Source of the DNA: Papaver somniferum
Taxonomy: Eukaryota; Streptophyta; Magnoliopsida; Ranunculales; Papaveraceae
Direction of reading: 5' to 3'
Assembly (NCBI RefSeq): GCF_003573695.1
Contig: NC_039358.1
Location: 9,218,326 to 9,282,325 of the forward strand
Length of the DNA: 64,000 bases
A program made the translations under genes and the position numbers. Position 1 is the first letter of the stretch. Each line of letters begins with the position of its first letter. Of this stretch, positions 36,773 through 46,955 are shown piece after piece. The notes beneath the pieces were generated by a model. It ran no database searches and was not told where the DNA came from. It saw only the letters and a list, made by a program, of their open reading frames with translations.

Positions 36773-37896
36773 TCACAAATCATCCCAAACCGGTGCATTC
36801 CCATCAATTTTGGGAAACAAAGTGTGATAATAGTAGTAAAACCAATACTACAAAAAAAAGTGGGGAAATTAATATATAACATTTTTCCACAAATATCAAC
36901 ATTAAATGGGTTTAAGATATAAAATGAGGCATATATACATACCTCTAAGATCATCCACATCACGTTGAAAGTCTTCAATTTGCTACTAGCCTCGCTCAAA
37001 GATTTATAAAGACAAGTCAATGTCGGAGATCCCGAATCAAACCTATTTATGTTTTCTAAATCCAACTCCTCAAAGTTACATAACCATCCTACCTTTGTGA
37101 TGGATACACTATTTGGCATAAGCACTTGACCAATCATCCATAAAATAAAAACCCGAACAATTTCATCCCAATATGGTTCCACAACCACTCCACCCTTTCC
37201 TTTAAATGTATTCAACCAATCACACATATCTACACATTTGATACCACCACTCCTCTTACTCAAATAGGAGGACACATCAAGACCACAAATTATGTTTTAC
37301 CCATTCTCACCAATTTCTTCTTCACTATCATTCGGCTCCAAATTCTCATGAATATCTTCTTCATCATCACTTTCTTGCTCGGTTGCTTTGGCTTTCCCTT
37401 TCCCCTTTTCTAGTGCTTTCTTCTTTTCTGCGGCTTTCTTTTTCTCGGCTTTATCGAAAATAAGTTGAGCTAAATTGGGCAAAAGGTTTTCAACATACTC
37501 CAAGCAAGTTTCTCTATTTTCCTTATCACACCAATTTACATAATCTAGCTTTACTCCTTTTCCTACATCTAAACCCGTCAACCAAGAGAAGTCATTGGGT
37601 GTGAGCCCTATTTCAAATGTAGGAAAATGAAAAGTATTTGTAGATTTCCAAAACCGCTCAACAATTGCGTGTGTGAGTTGTTAATCATCTTTCGAAACAT
37701 TTATCTCAAGTAATCGATCCAATCCACATTGGTCTACAAACAACTTACATTTTTCATTTTTACATACAATTTCATACAAATTATGCATATTGCTCCATCT
37801 ACCTCTAAATCTAATTGAAGGTTCACCATCTACAATGTCAAGAGTGTTGCATATATGATTTTCTTCACCTTTAAAAGAAAAAATAGTATAATCCAT
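36773..37896 (-). pseudogene. Plant mobile domain (PMD) gene with two in-frame stops
   Basis: The main exon 37896-36943 is one continuous frame of 318 codons beginning MDYTIFSFKGEE, interrupted by TAA at about 37683 and about 37299. Exon 2 is 36847-36773, joined across a GT-AG intron in phase 0. PMD hallmarks are THAIVERFWKSTNTFHFPTF, then a lysine/acid-rich spacer (residues about 145-195), then RVFILWMIGQVLMPNS and the exon-2 start YWFYYYYHTLFP. PMD proteins include Arabidopsis MAIN/MAIL1 (genome maintenance, TE silencing) and many transposon-borne copies. This one looks transposon-borne because of its setting. The stops suggest it is dead, though both flank conserved blocks without frame loss. 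Confidence 0.7.
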
Positions 37897-38341
37897 TGTT
37901 CTCTATATGAACCCTAAAACAAGTGTCATTAACCATCTATCAAAATTAAGCTATAAATCAATCAAATTAAAACAATGAAACAAGAGGTAAACAAAATTAA
38001 TTCGCTTAACATTAAGATTAAGCTAAGAATAATACCTTTAATTCGCTCAATTATCCCAATTAGCTCAACACCTTCAAGAATTTAGAAAAAAAAATCAAAT
38101 TAGGGTAACTTTTAACCAAAACCTAAATAAAATGATGAAATTAATATCAATAAACGATTTTTTTGTTAGAATAGGATTTACCTCTACTCGTTAATCAATG
38201 GGATACATTTATTTTTGCGAAATCGGATTGCTTATCGTTTTTGAAGATTATAGTGAAGGAGAAGATGAAAAAACTATGAAAATGTTGAAGAAGAATGAAA
38301 ACATCTAGGAGAATTGCTCCTCATATTGACTTCCTACACAA

Positions 38342-39008
38342 ACGGGGGACCGTCCCCCGTTTGGATTTTTTTTCTTTTAGACGGGGGACTAGAGGTGTCA
38401 ATGGGTCCGGGTCCTCCCGGGTATCACTAGATCCGGACCCTACTTATAAAGGCCGGGTCCGGTTCTTAATGGTTCCGGGTCCGGTTCCTAAATTTGTGGA
38501 CCCAAAATCGAACCCGGTTAAATACTCAGGTACCCGTCGGTTCCGGGTACCCATTGGGTATTAAGAAAACTATTAGAAAAACTTCAAAAACTTAATATTT
38601 TTCTTTTTTTTGGCTTGAAATTAAATATTTTTAAAAAAAAATCCTTATTATTTCTCATTAATGTACTAAATAAAGATTAAATGTAAGAGAAAAATTAAAA
38701 GTGAGCAAAAAATCAAAGCCAAAACTAGCAAAATACTTGTAATTTTTTTAAAAACATGAATAAAAAAAAAATAACTGGGACGGGTCTAATCGGGTAATTA
38801 CCTGTCGGATCCTAAGTTGTTAATGAGTTCAACTTTAGGACCCAGAACCGGACCCAAGTATACCTGGTCCGGTTCCTGTTCCGGGTAATGGGTACCCATC
38901 GACAGCCCTACGAGGGACTATCCCCCGTCAAGATTTTTTTTTATTTCTTACGAGAGACTGTCCCCCATAAGGTTTCAAAAAAACTATTAAACGGGGGACG
39001 GTCCCGGC
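38342..39008 (+). repeat. Right array of four 19-bp palindromes, one split by a MITE
   Basis: Units at 38342-38360 (perfect ACGGGGGACCGTCCCCCGT), 38381-38389 joined with 38911-38928 (split by the hAT MITE), 38950-38967 and 38991-39008. When the MITE is removed the centres are again 39-41 bases apart, as in the left array. The last unit is degenerate on its right side. Confidence 0.85.
38390..38910 (+). mobile_element. hAT-type MITE inserted in a palindrome unit
   Basis: Ends TAGAGGTGTCAATGGGT and, reversed, TAGGGCTGTCGATGGGT. Flanks CGGGGGAC (38382-38389) and CGAGGGAC (38911-38918) are an 8-bp target duplication with one change. The interior carries repeated GGTTCCGGGTACC-like units at both ends and an AT-rich centre. 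521 bp, no gene. Confidence 0.85.
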
Positions 39009-39106
39009 TAGTCCTTTTAAATTTGCCCACAGTGACCATACTCGTTCATATGTGCGAGTTAGTCTCCGAATAGAGACTACCCATAACATTTGCTCTAAAT
39101 AGCAGA

Positions 39107-39408
39107 CTGTCAGTATTAGTACTGTCAAAGGCCGTGGAGACGAAGGTTTCTTATACTAGTTGCTGCTACTTTAAAAACTTCTTAGGTAGTGATGATTTAG
39201 CTGCTGAACTGGCCAATAACGGAACTGGGATGGCTAAGGGGTGCTCCAGCCACCACTAAATCTCTAAATATCACTCACAAATTAGTTTTTTATGTCACTA
39301 TAACACTCGAAAAAGAAGATTAATACCCCGTGCAATTTCTATGTTTAGACCATAGTATTATTCGCCTGGACTTTCAATCCTGCTGCTCCCGTTGACTTTT
39401 ATTCTTAA
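39107..39408 (+). other. Spacer before the duplicated ARF-GAP tail
   Basis: Contains CTGAACTGGCCAATA (about 39207), similar to ATGAACTGGCCAGTA in flank copy 1 (34535), so it is probably the continuation of flank copy 2. No gene. Confidence 0.45.
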
Positions 39409-39461
39409 CAAAATTGGTGAGCAATAATGATTTTTTTTTGTCAACACTTGTAGCTTCTTTC

Positions 39462-39469
39462 CCTTGGTG
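39462..39469 (+). repeat. Left 8-bp target duplication of the hAT element
   Basis: CCTTGGTG, repeated at 43190-43197. The uninterrupted original CCCTTGGTGACTGTACAATC is present at 33116 in the parent gene. Confidence 0.97.
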
Positions 39470-42400
39470 TAGGGCTGTCAACGGATAAATATCCGCCGGG
39501 TATTGGACAATCCGATAAGGTTAAGGTTAAGAATTATCGGATATCCGTTATCCGTTAACATCCGGCGGATATCAAAAATACAAACCGATATCGTTAACGT
39601 TAATCTATCGGATATCCGTTAAAATCCGATAACGCCTGTCACAGAAGCAAATGCAGAAATGCTGAAAATTTAGGTTGTTCTTCAAAGTTTTTTGACAGTC
39701 TTTTTTGTTCAGAAATACAAACCACACAAACACCTCAGTCACATCACACATGAAAAAACAAACAACAACAGAGTCTGCAACTACAAGCAAAAAACTACTA
39801 AAAAAGGCTAGTTGACTAGATCTTCTTTGCTGGTTTCATTTTGCATCAACTTCAGTCGACGACTTCCATATCTGCATTCACAAAGAATATTGTCACAGTT
39901 CTAATCATATGGTAGCTCATCTAATATTAATACAGTTCTTAATATGGAAAAGAATTAAGTAAAGGAAAAGAAACGAAAATTTACCTGCATCAAAGAAGTC
40001 TGGCAGCCAATCACTTAAGCATAGCAATGCTTGGACTAAATCTGGACTTAGTGAAGTTCTATGAGTTGTTAGGACCCTTCCACCATCGCTGAACATGGAC
40101 TCTGACGCCACACTAGTCACTGGCACAGCCAATACATCTCTTGCTATCTTTGCCAGAGTTGGATACTTACAACCATTCATCTTCCACCAAACCAATATAT
40201 CAAAGTTCATTTCATCTTGAGCTGTTAGAGTTGGAAGAATTGGTTCTGCTAAGTATATCTCTAACTCAGATTTCTGAACATCATCTTCATCATTTTCCAA
40301 CACAAAACTAGCATAATCTGTGCTAGATGCACCTGAGCTTCTTACATTCATGCGAGCGACAGAGTTTCTAAAGAAAGCAGGAGCTGCAGTGTTGTTTTGA
40401 GATTCATATGCATTGTAAACCTTGAACAAGTCTGTTTTGAATTTCTCATAAAGTTCTGCAGCTTTAGCATCTCCAAACATTCTTTTATATGTGTACCTAA
40501 CCCATTTTGCCTTATACCTAGGATCTAAAACCACTCCAATGCTCATAATCAAGTTACTCTCACTCCAATATCCATTAAACTTTTCTCTCATTTTCGACCC
40601 AATTTCTTGGATATAAAAAAACTCACTATCTTCCCAACTGTTTATGCATTTGTTAATTTCATAAACCCCATTATAATACAGATTTGCAGTTGGATACTTA
40701 ATCCCTGCAAACTGAGTTGAAACAGTATTAAAAACCTCTAAACATTTACATATTTCTATTCCTTGATCCCACTGCTCTTTAGATGGTAGAATATCGAAAT
40801 CAGAATCAAACTCACTAAGTCTTTCAAAACCTTCTTGCAATTTAATTGCATTCTTAAGCATCATGAAAGTGGAGTTCCACCTTGTGTCCACATCTAAACT
40901 AACTTCTCCAGACAATCTACATTGTGCCAATGCTATATCAAACTTTTCTTTTCTAGCTTGTGAAGACTTTACATATTTAACACAATCTCTAATAGCCTCT
41001 ATAAACTCAGCAGCTACTTTCATGCCATACAATACAATCAAATGCAGTATGTGGTTGCTACACCTCATGTGAAACATTTTTCCTCCAAGAAACAAACAAT
41101 TTTTACCATCTAGCCAAGTAATAAGATTTCTCATCATAACACCATTAGCTGGAGCATTATCAGCAGTCAAAGCGAAAAATTTCCTATCTATGTTCCATTC
41201 CAAAGTGCAAGTTTTGATAAAATCTGAGAGAGCATCTCCTGTATGTGGTGACGGCACTACAATGTAAGCTAAGGTTTTGGATTTCAAATTCCACTCATCA
41301 TCTATAAAATGACATGTAACACAACAATAACCATCTTTAATGTATTTGGCAGTCCACATATCAGTTGTAAGACTACATTTGGAAGTCAATTTCTCTAATT
41401 GTAGTAACAATTCATCTTTCATTTCAGCATAACACCTCATAACATCTGCTCTACTTGTATTCCTACATGGCATTTTAGCAGCAGGGTTTAAAGCCTTAAC
41501 AAACTCTCTAAAGTAGAAATACTCAACCATGTTGAGAGGGTAATCATGCTTAGCAATCATTCTAGCAAGGAAATCTCTCATAAAAATAGGATCATACTTC
41601 CAATTAAGTAATTTAACTTGGTTATTACCTCCTTTTTTAAATGCAGTGCTAATCTTCCTCTGGCCTGTCTTGTTTTCAGGCTTCTCAAGGAAGGTTTTTA
41701 GATGTTGAGACAAGCGGGTAGTTCCTTGTTCACTCTGAGCAGGTACTAACCTTTTACAATGATGACATTCACCCATAAGTACAGCTTCTTCCTCATATGT
41801 CTTCCCTTTTACAGGTTGTACAATGATTCTCCTAGTGAATTCATCCCATGCCGGTGACCTTGTTGTACGCAATTTCTTCAACAAAGCAACAACAAGTGGA
41901 TGATTTTCATTCGCTACTTCTGCTAATCTATTACTTGAAGAAGGTGTTGAACTTGAAGCAATTGTTGAATATTCAACACTTTGATCTTCTTGTTCTGGTT
42001 GTTCGGAATTTGGTTGAGTGCCTGAAGTTTCAACTCTGTTGGATGCTTTATGAGACATTCTGAGAACAACAACATGAATATAGTATTAGTAAAACATACT
42101 TGCTGAATAAATCATAAATCTAATCAGTTAAGTAGTAAAGCAAGTCATGTACAGTGACAAACCTTGAATGTACAGCAGCAGTAGAAGCAACAACCAACTT
42201 AAAGAATGAGTGAACTCCTAGAAGACCTGAAATTTGCAGTTGAAACTCAAAACCTAATCACAAAAGCAAGAAAAAAAGAATGAATTTAGTATTGAAGAAA
42301 CCAATATTTATTCCACATTTTAAAGCCCCCTTCACCCTTCTAATCAATCAATCAAGTCACCAAATCAAAAAACCTCAAGAAAAGTGGAATCAACTATTTG

Positions 42401-43189
42401 AGAAATAAAAGATAAAGAAACCTTAATTTCTAATTGCTAGTCATGTTCTGATGTTCCTTCACAAATCACCATAGAAAAAGAACAACAAGAAACCAACTGC
42501 AACCCCATGACCCTTTTTCTCATATAAACCAGATTTAGTGAATTCAGAAAGACAGAAACCAATTTCCTATACAAACTTGATAATTTTTTAGTAACCCTAA
42601 TTTTATCTGGAAAAAATTGATTTTCAGAATCTCAAAAATTAAAAACATAGAAACATTCATGACTTCCTTAGGGCTTAGGGTTTCGATTAGATTAGAAGAA
42701 CATCAAAATATGTAGTCGATTTTGGGGGAAAATGAAACCTAACTTTGAACATCAAAATTAAACATCGACTTACTTCTGTGAGAGTCTCTGATGATGACTG
42801 ATCATCATACTTCTTCTCTGATGATGAGAGTCACTTCCTTCTCAACTTCTCGATCTCGAATCACACTTCTTCTCTGATGAAAAACGCTCCTCCTCTACTA
42901 GAGTCTCTGAGTCTAGAATCGAATAGAGAAGTCGATTTCGATAGATTAGATTAATTAGGTTATCCCTGTCGGCAGCATATATCTAGGGGTAGGAAATTAC
43001 AAGTACACCCCTAGACTATCGGATATCGGATATTAACCTAACGGAAAGGCCCATTCCAATATCGTTATCGTTAAGAGAAAATATCCGATAAAATATCCGA
43101 TTCCGATATCCGATATGTCGGATAAAATCCTATAGGATGTCGGATTTCGGAAATGGATATCGGATATCGGTTATCCGTTGCCAGCCCTA
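39470..43189 (-). mobile_element. Complete hAT transposon with transposase gene
   Basis: 3720 bp, ends TAGGGCTGTCAACGGATAA and, reversed, TAGGGCTGGCAACGGATAA (18 of 19 matching), flanked by exact CCTTGGTG. Both subterminal regions (39480-39635 and 43015-43175) are packed with ATCGGATATCCG-type units in both orientations. The single gene is a two-exon transposase on the minus strand with a long leader (about 1.1 kb). The open transposase frame and clean ends suggest a fairly young and possibly active element. Confidence 0.95.
39852..42058 (-). CDS. hAT superfamily transposase
   Basis: Exon 1 is 42058-39985 (691 codons plus one base); exon 2 is 39871-39852, after an intron with GTAAAT...TGCAG borders. 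Total 2094 nt, 697 aa, ending DMEVVD. An N-terminal BED-type zinc finger region holds CHHC (residues about 94-97) and TRLSQHLKTF. The RNase H-like core shows SLTTDMWTA, ALTADNAPANG, FHMRCSNHILHLIV and LDVDTRWNSTF, as in plant ZBED/RICESLEEPER/Ac-like proteins. The C-terminal dimerisation domain has WWKMNGCKYPTLAKIARDVL and VTSVASESMFSDGGRVLT. It binds the element ends in the nucleus and catalyses excision and reinsertion, making 8-bp duplications as seen here. No stop or frameshift in the frame. Confidence 0.92.
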
Positions 43190-43197
43190 CCTTGGTG
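43190..43197 (+). repeat. Right 8-bp target duplication of the hAT element
   Basis: CCTTGGTG, partner of 39462-39469. Confidence 0.97.
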
Positions 43198-43298
43198 ACT
43201 GTACAATCAAGTTCCTTTTTCGTTGGAACATATAGGTTAGGTTGCTCACATAGAAGTCCATAATATTTCAATCTAATTCCTCAATTCATGACACACAA

Positions 43299-43580
43299 CA
43301 AGTGTTTGATTACGATACATTCTCGGCTGATGACATCATGGGGGAAGCCGAAATTGACCTCCAGCCATTGATCACCTCTGCGACAGCATTCAGGGACGCA
43401 AGAATGTTTGCAAATATGCAAATTGGAAAATGGATGAAGTCGCATGATAATGCCCTCATTGATGACAGCATCATCAATATCATCGACCCAAAGGTAAAAC
43501 AAGAAATGTCACTCAAACTTCAGAATGTGGAATCTGGTGAAGTTGATCCGGAGGTAGAGTGGTTGCCTTTAGATCATTAA
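43299..43580 (+). pseudogene. Duplicated exon 8 of the ARF-GAP gene (C2 domain C-terminus)
   Basis: Same length (282 nt) and frame as 33225-33506, with no stop before the end; six amino-acid changes (for example FGDAGMF to FRDARMF and IDGKVK to IDPKVK). The splice acceptor CACACAG of the parent is CACACAA here, so AG is lost and the exon cannot be spliced in the normal way. The terminal TAA is also the left target duplication of a MITE. It encodes only the last 93 residues of the C2 region, so it is an exon pseudogene. Confidence 0.9.
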
Positions 43581-44075
43581 GAGCAGTTTCTATGTAATGA
43601 ACAAACTCCAGTTACCACTATGGAGTCAACAAACATGAAAAATGGACGTTCAAATCAACATATTTGTTGATTTGAACATTGAGTTGGATGAACGGGCGCA
43701 CGTGGGATGGAAGACCGCGCGGTGGAGCCACAAACGCGAGCGTTGGAAGCACCAACGTACGACCATGCCAAATCCGCCAGCGACTTTTTCATTCAGCCCG
43801 CGACTCTTGGATTCACGCCAAGTACAATCCGTGAATAGTTTACTACTTTTTAATCCTATTTTATCTCATTTTATCCTATTTTATCTCACCTAAATATTAT
43901 ATTTTATTTTCCATCTTTATCTTACAAAACATTTTATATTAAAAAGAAATACTAATGGGCTCTAGAAAAACAAGTCTGTTCATTTTGCCCCGCTTTACCA
44001 TAGTGGAGAAACCCGTTTGGCCATCCACGTGGCTCAACAAAATTTTGAGTTTAAACATTACCATTAGAATTGCCC
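43581..44075 (+). mobile_element. Tourist/Harbinger-type MITE inserted at the stop codon of the duplicated exon
   Basis: Flanked by TAA (43578-43580 and 44076-44078). Ends GAGCAGTTTCTATGTAATG and, reversed, GGGCAATTCTAATGGTAATG are imperfect inverted repeats. The parent gene has the empty site (CAATAAAACCC at 33502). 495 bp; an open frame at 43642-43893 is not supported by any motif. Confidence 0.85.
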
Positions 44076-44873
44076 TAAACCCTACACCTCCTCATCTTCA
44101 ATGAGGTTTACTGCGATTTTTTGTAATATAGCTCGAGTGTTATTTAGAACGATTTCTATGTACTTGTATTTTACGAGCCTCTTGTTCTGTCGCATCTCAT
44201 TGTTGTAATTGTTTTGCAATCCTTGTATCTTATTGATTTGTGAAAAAAATTGTCTTGTCCATTTAGGTTATTCCCTTTTGTTTGTGGTTTAATCTTTATG
44301 TTGTAGAGTTCAGGTTCTTCAAAGTTCATATCAGCTGAAATCATTTTACATTCATCGGTTCAACATAACTAAATAAGATTTTTTGGAACAACAAATTGCT
44401 ATTACTGGTTAAAGATGGGTTAGGTAATCTCAAATTAAAGAAATAGAACACAAAAGAAAATAATTTTACATATAGCTGAAGTATTTTCTCGGATGTATCT
44501 TGTGGAATTACATTTACTCAGATTATTATTTTTTTAATTTATTCTTTCTGAAACTACCACATTTTAGGTGATGTACTGTAGGTGCTGAAAGAAGGAGTAC
44601 ACATTCTGAAAATTTTACTTCATCTCTTTGCCTTCTTTTATCTCCTAGCTGCAGATCTTCCACGGAGATATCCAGGAAAACTAAAATGGCAAATCTGAAG
44701 CTCTGATTTGTATATTTGAGAGGAAAAATCATAATGCTAATACATTTTGATGTTGATGTTGCTGCTACGGAACCATTTGCCATGATTTCGTTGTTCCCAT
44801 TGATGATAATAGTCATAGACTCGTAGATGAGAGAGCGGTGTTGTGTTTTTTTGTTTTGGGATTAGGGTTTGAT

Positions 44874-45530
44874 TAGGGCTGGCAATGGATAGCCGAAATC
44901 CGAGATCCGTTTCCGAAAATCCGACATCCTATAGGATTTAATCCGACATATCGGATAATACCTTTTATCGGAATCGAAATGGGGTCTTTCCGTTAGGTTA
45001 ATATCTGACATACGATAGCCTAGGGTGTACTTGTAATTTCCTACCCTTAGGTATTATCTATCGACTCGGAGAAGTGAGAACCTATACTCTCTATTCTCTA
45101 ATCTCCACTTTCTCTACTGACTACTGTATTATCTTCCTTTTTTTCATTCTACATCTAACACAGAAGAGAATCAGATCGAGAAGTTTGAGAAGATTAGGAG
45201 AGACGAACTGAGTGATTATCAGAGAATCTCAGAGAAGTAACTAAGTAAGTCATGAATCTAATGATTCTAATGTTTCAAAGTTAGGTTTCTTTTCTCCCAA
45301 ATTGATTGCATATTTTGATGTTCTTCTAATGATTCTAATCTAATCGAAAGCCTAAGTAAGTCATGAATGTTTCTATAATTCTATGTTTAATTTTGAGAAT
45401 CAATATTTTTCCTGAGAAAATTAGGGTTTCGATTTTTGGGACTTTTCTATTTTTTTGAGTTGAATAGTAAGGGTTTTCTTCAATTTGATTTTGGTTGAGT
45501 ATATGTGAAATATTAGCCAGCCAATTAACA
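44874..45530 (+). mobile_element. Truncated copy of the hAT family, one end only
   Basis: Begins TAGGGCTGGCAATGGATAG and follows the reversed right end of the complete hAT element for several hundred bases: GACATCCTATAGGATTT, then CTTTCCGTTAGGTTAATAT, then GTACTTGTAATTTCCTACCC. Similarity continues weakly through TTAGGGTTTCGATTTTTGG. The transposase frame is missing and no second terminal repeat was found, so the right border is approximate. Confidence 0.8.
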
Positions 45531-46281
45531 ATCAATGCATTGTTGATTTTAGTCGTCCTGCATCTCCTTGTGGATTATTTGGATTTTCGATAGTATTTTT
45601 CCTATTATCCAATATGTTTTGCAAGATTGTATACTCACTTATGTAGTTTTGTTTGTCCCCTTAACAGAAAGAATCACCACTAGGGAAAGTAACAGAATCT
45701 GCTCATCCAGGTAATGTTCTTTGATTTGTTGTTTTTGTCGTGTGCTGTAAGAATTCTATGAGCATTATATTTGCTGTGACACTGGTGATTTTGGGTTGAT
45801 TCTTCACTAACTTTTAGTGTCCCAATAGTTGATCTGTTTATAAATTTTTAGTAGAGCCGTGAATGTACATTTGTTCTGAACTTTCAGACTTTAGACTTTA
45901 GATTGCACTTGTAATTAAATGACGCATGATTGAAGTATACAAATAATAGACTCACAGACCGTTTGGTTGTGAAAATGTTGGGATCCATTCATCTTAAATT
46001 TGCCCACAGAGTGAGTGATGCGCCTCAGATTAGGTTATTTGACTTTGAGAGATGTCAGTGAGACACCAACTGTGTTAATAACTCGATTAATAAACCATTT
46101 CGTATAGTATTAATCAACCATTAATTCTGATAATGCATGATTGAAGTAGACAGATCATAGACTCACAGACCGTGCTTAACTGAACAGTTGTGCATTCTTC
46201 ACTTAAGCATATGGTTGCGTTGGATGGTTAGTGATCTAATATCCATAGTTTGCAGTATAAGATAGGGTCAAGGATCTTCCT
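45531..46281. other. No gene recognised
   Basis: AT-rich. A 40-base segment (GCATGATTGAAGTA followed by ATAGACTCACAGACCGT) occurs at about 45925 and again at about 46137. CCAGGTAATG at 45708 looks like a donor site but no exon could be supported. Confidence 0.35.
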
Positions 46282-46284
46282 TTA

Positions 46285-46952
46285 GAGCGTCCACAGTGGT
46301 GCGAGCATAACTAGAGACCAAAGACTAAAAAAAAAGATCAAATTTGGGTTTAGTTCGTCCTGTGGCGTAGCGGGTGACGAGTAAATTTGGTCACGCGTTG
46401 ATATAAAGTCCGCTTCATCGTCCAGCGTAGATAAAGATTACGCCTGGCATGGGGTGTTGATAAAGATAACGCCTGGTATGGGGCCTTGATAAAGATAATG
46501 CTTGTATGGGGCGTGAACTATAGCAACGCCTGGTGTGTGGGACGGAGATTATACGTTCTCCCGGGTTCAAAAAAAAAAAAAAAAATGGGGCGTTGATAAA
46601 GACAACGCCCCAAGCAAAGTTTTCAAAACTTTGTGAACAACAGTATATGACTATATCAACGCCTGGGTGTGCGGCGTTAACTTTACGTACGCCCCATCCA
46701 GTCGGACATTATACCAACGCCCTGCATCAGGCGTTAACTTTACGAACGCGCGGTTACAGGCGGACATTATACCAACGCCCGTCTGGTAGGCGGACATTAT
46801 ATAAACGCCCGACTATATTTGGATTTGGTCTTAATCGCCGACCAAATTTGGTCCGAATTTTACTCTTTGATCAAATTTTGATCGATGGTCCGTCCCACTA
46901 CGCCAGCCCACTCGACACCAAATTTGGGTTTAGTCGTCCACTGCAGTTGCTC
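46285..46952 (+). mobile_element. Harbinger-type MITE with GGCGTT/AACGCC hairpin repeats
   Basis: Ends GAGCGTCCACAGTGG and, reversed, GAGCAACTGCAGTGG; flanked by TTA (46282-46284 and 46953-46955). Inside both arms are (T)CAAATTTGGGTTTAGTCGTCC-like segments. The centre (46430-46810) is an array of units of about 30-40 bases such as GGGCGTTGATAAAGATAACG, each with internal GGCGTT/AACGCC dyads. An 18-base A run lies at about 46567. An open frame at 46533-46979 is a by-product of the repeat. Confidence 0.88.
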
Positions 46953-46955
46953 TTA

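Larger units (their letters stand above)
35968..39106 (+). mobile_element. Probable DNA transposon carrying a Myb/SANT fragment and a PMD gene
   Basis: This block interrupts the duplicated ARF-GAP 3' flank. It has arrays of palindromes near both ends and two transposon-type genes on opposite strands. The outer limits are less certain: GGCTCTCCTATGAATAG after TTA on the left and, reversed, GAGCAAATGTTATGGGTAG before TAA on the right are weakly similar candidate inverted ends. The layout (Myb-like ORF plus a second ORF, TWA targets) suggests PIF/Harbinger, but no DDE transposase is present, so it would be non-autonomous. Confidence 0.55.
39409..44340 (+). repeat. Duplicated tail of the ARF-GAP gene, with a hAT element and a MITE inside
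   Basis: Begins AAAATTGGTGAGCAATAATG, matching the exon 7/intron 7 border at 33054, and continues through the intron, exon 8, 3'UTR (44100-44230) and flank. After the hAT element (39470-43189) and MITE (43581-44075) are removed, it is collinear with 33054-33900. Only the last seven or so bases of exon 7 are included, so it cannot encode an ARF-GAP. Confidence 0.88.

Noticed and set aside
43299..43580. Active alternative last exon of the ARF-GAP gene
   Set aside because: The splice acceptor AG is mutated to AA. Kept only as a question for RNA data.
43642..43893. Gene inside the 495-bp MITE
   Set aside because: No protein family features; the element is flanked by TAA duplications and has the empty site in the parent gene.
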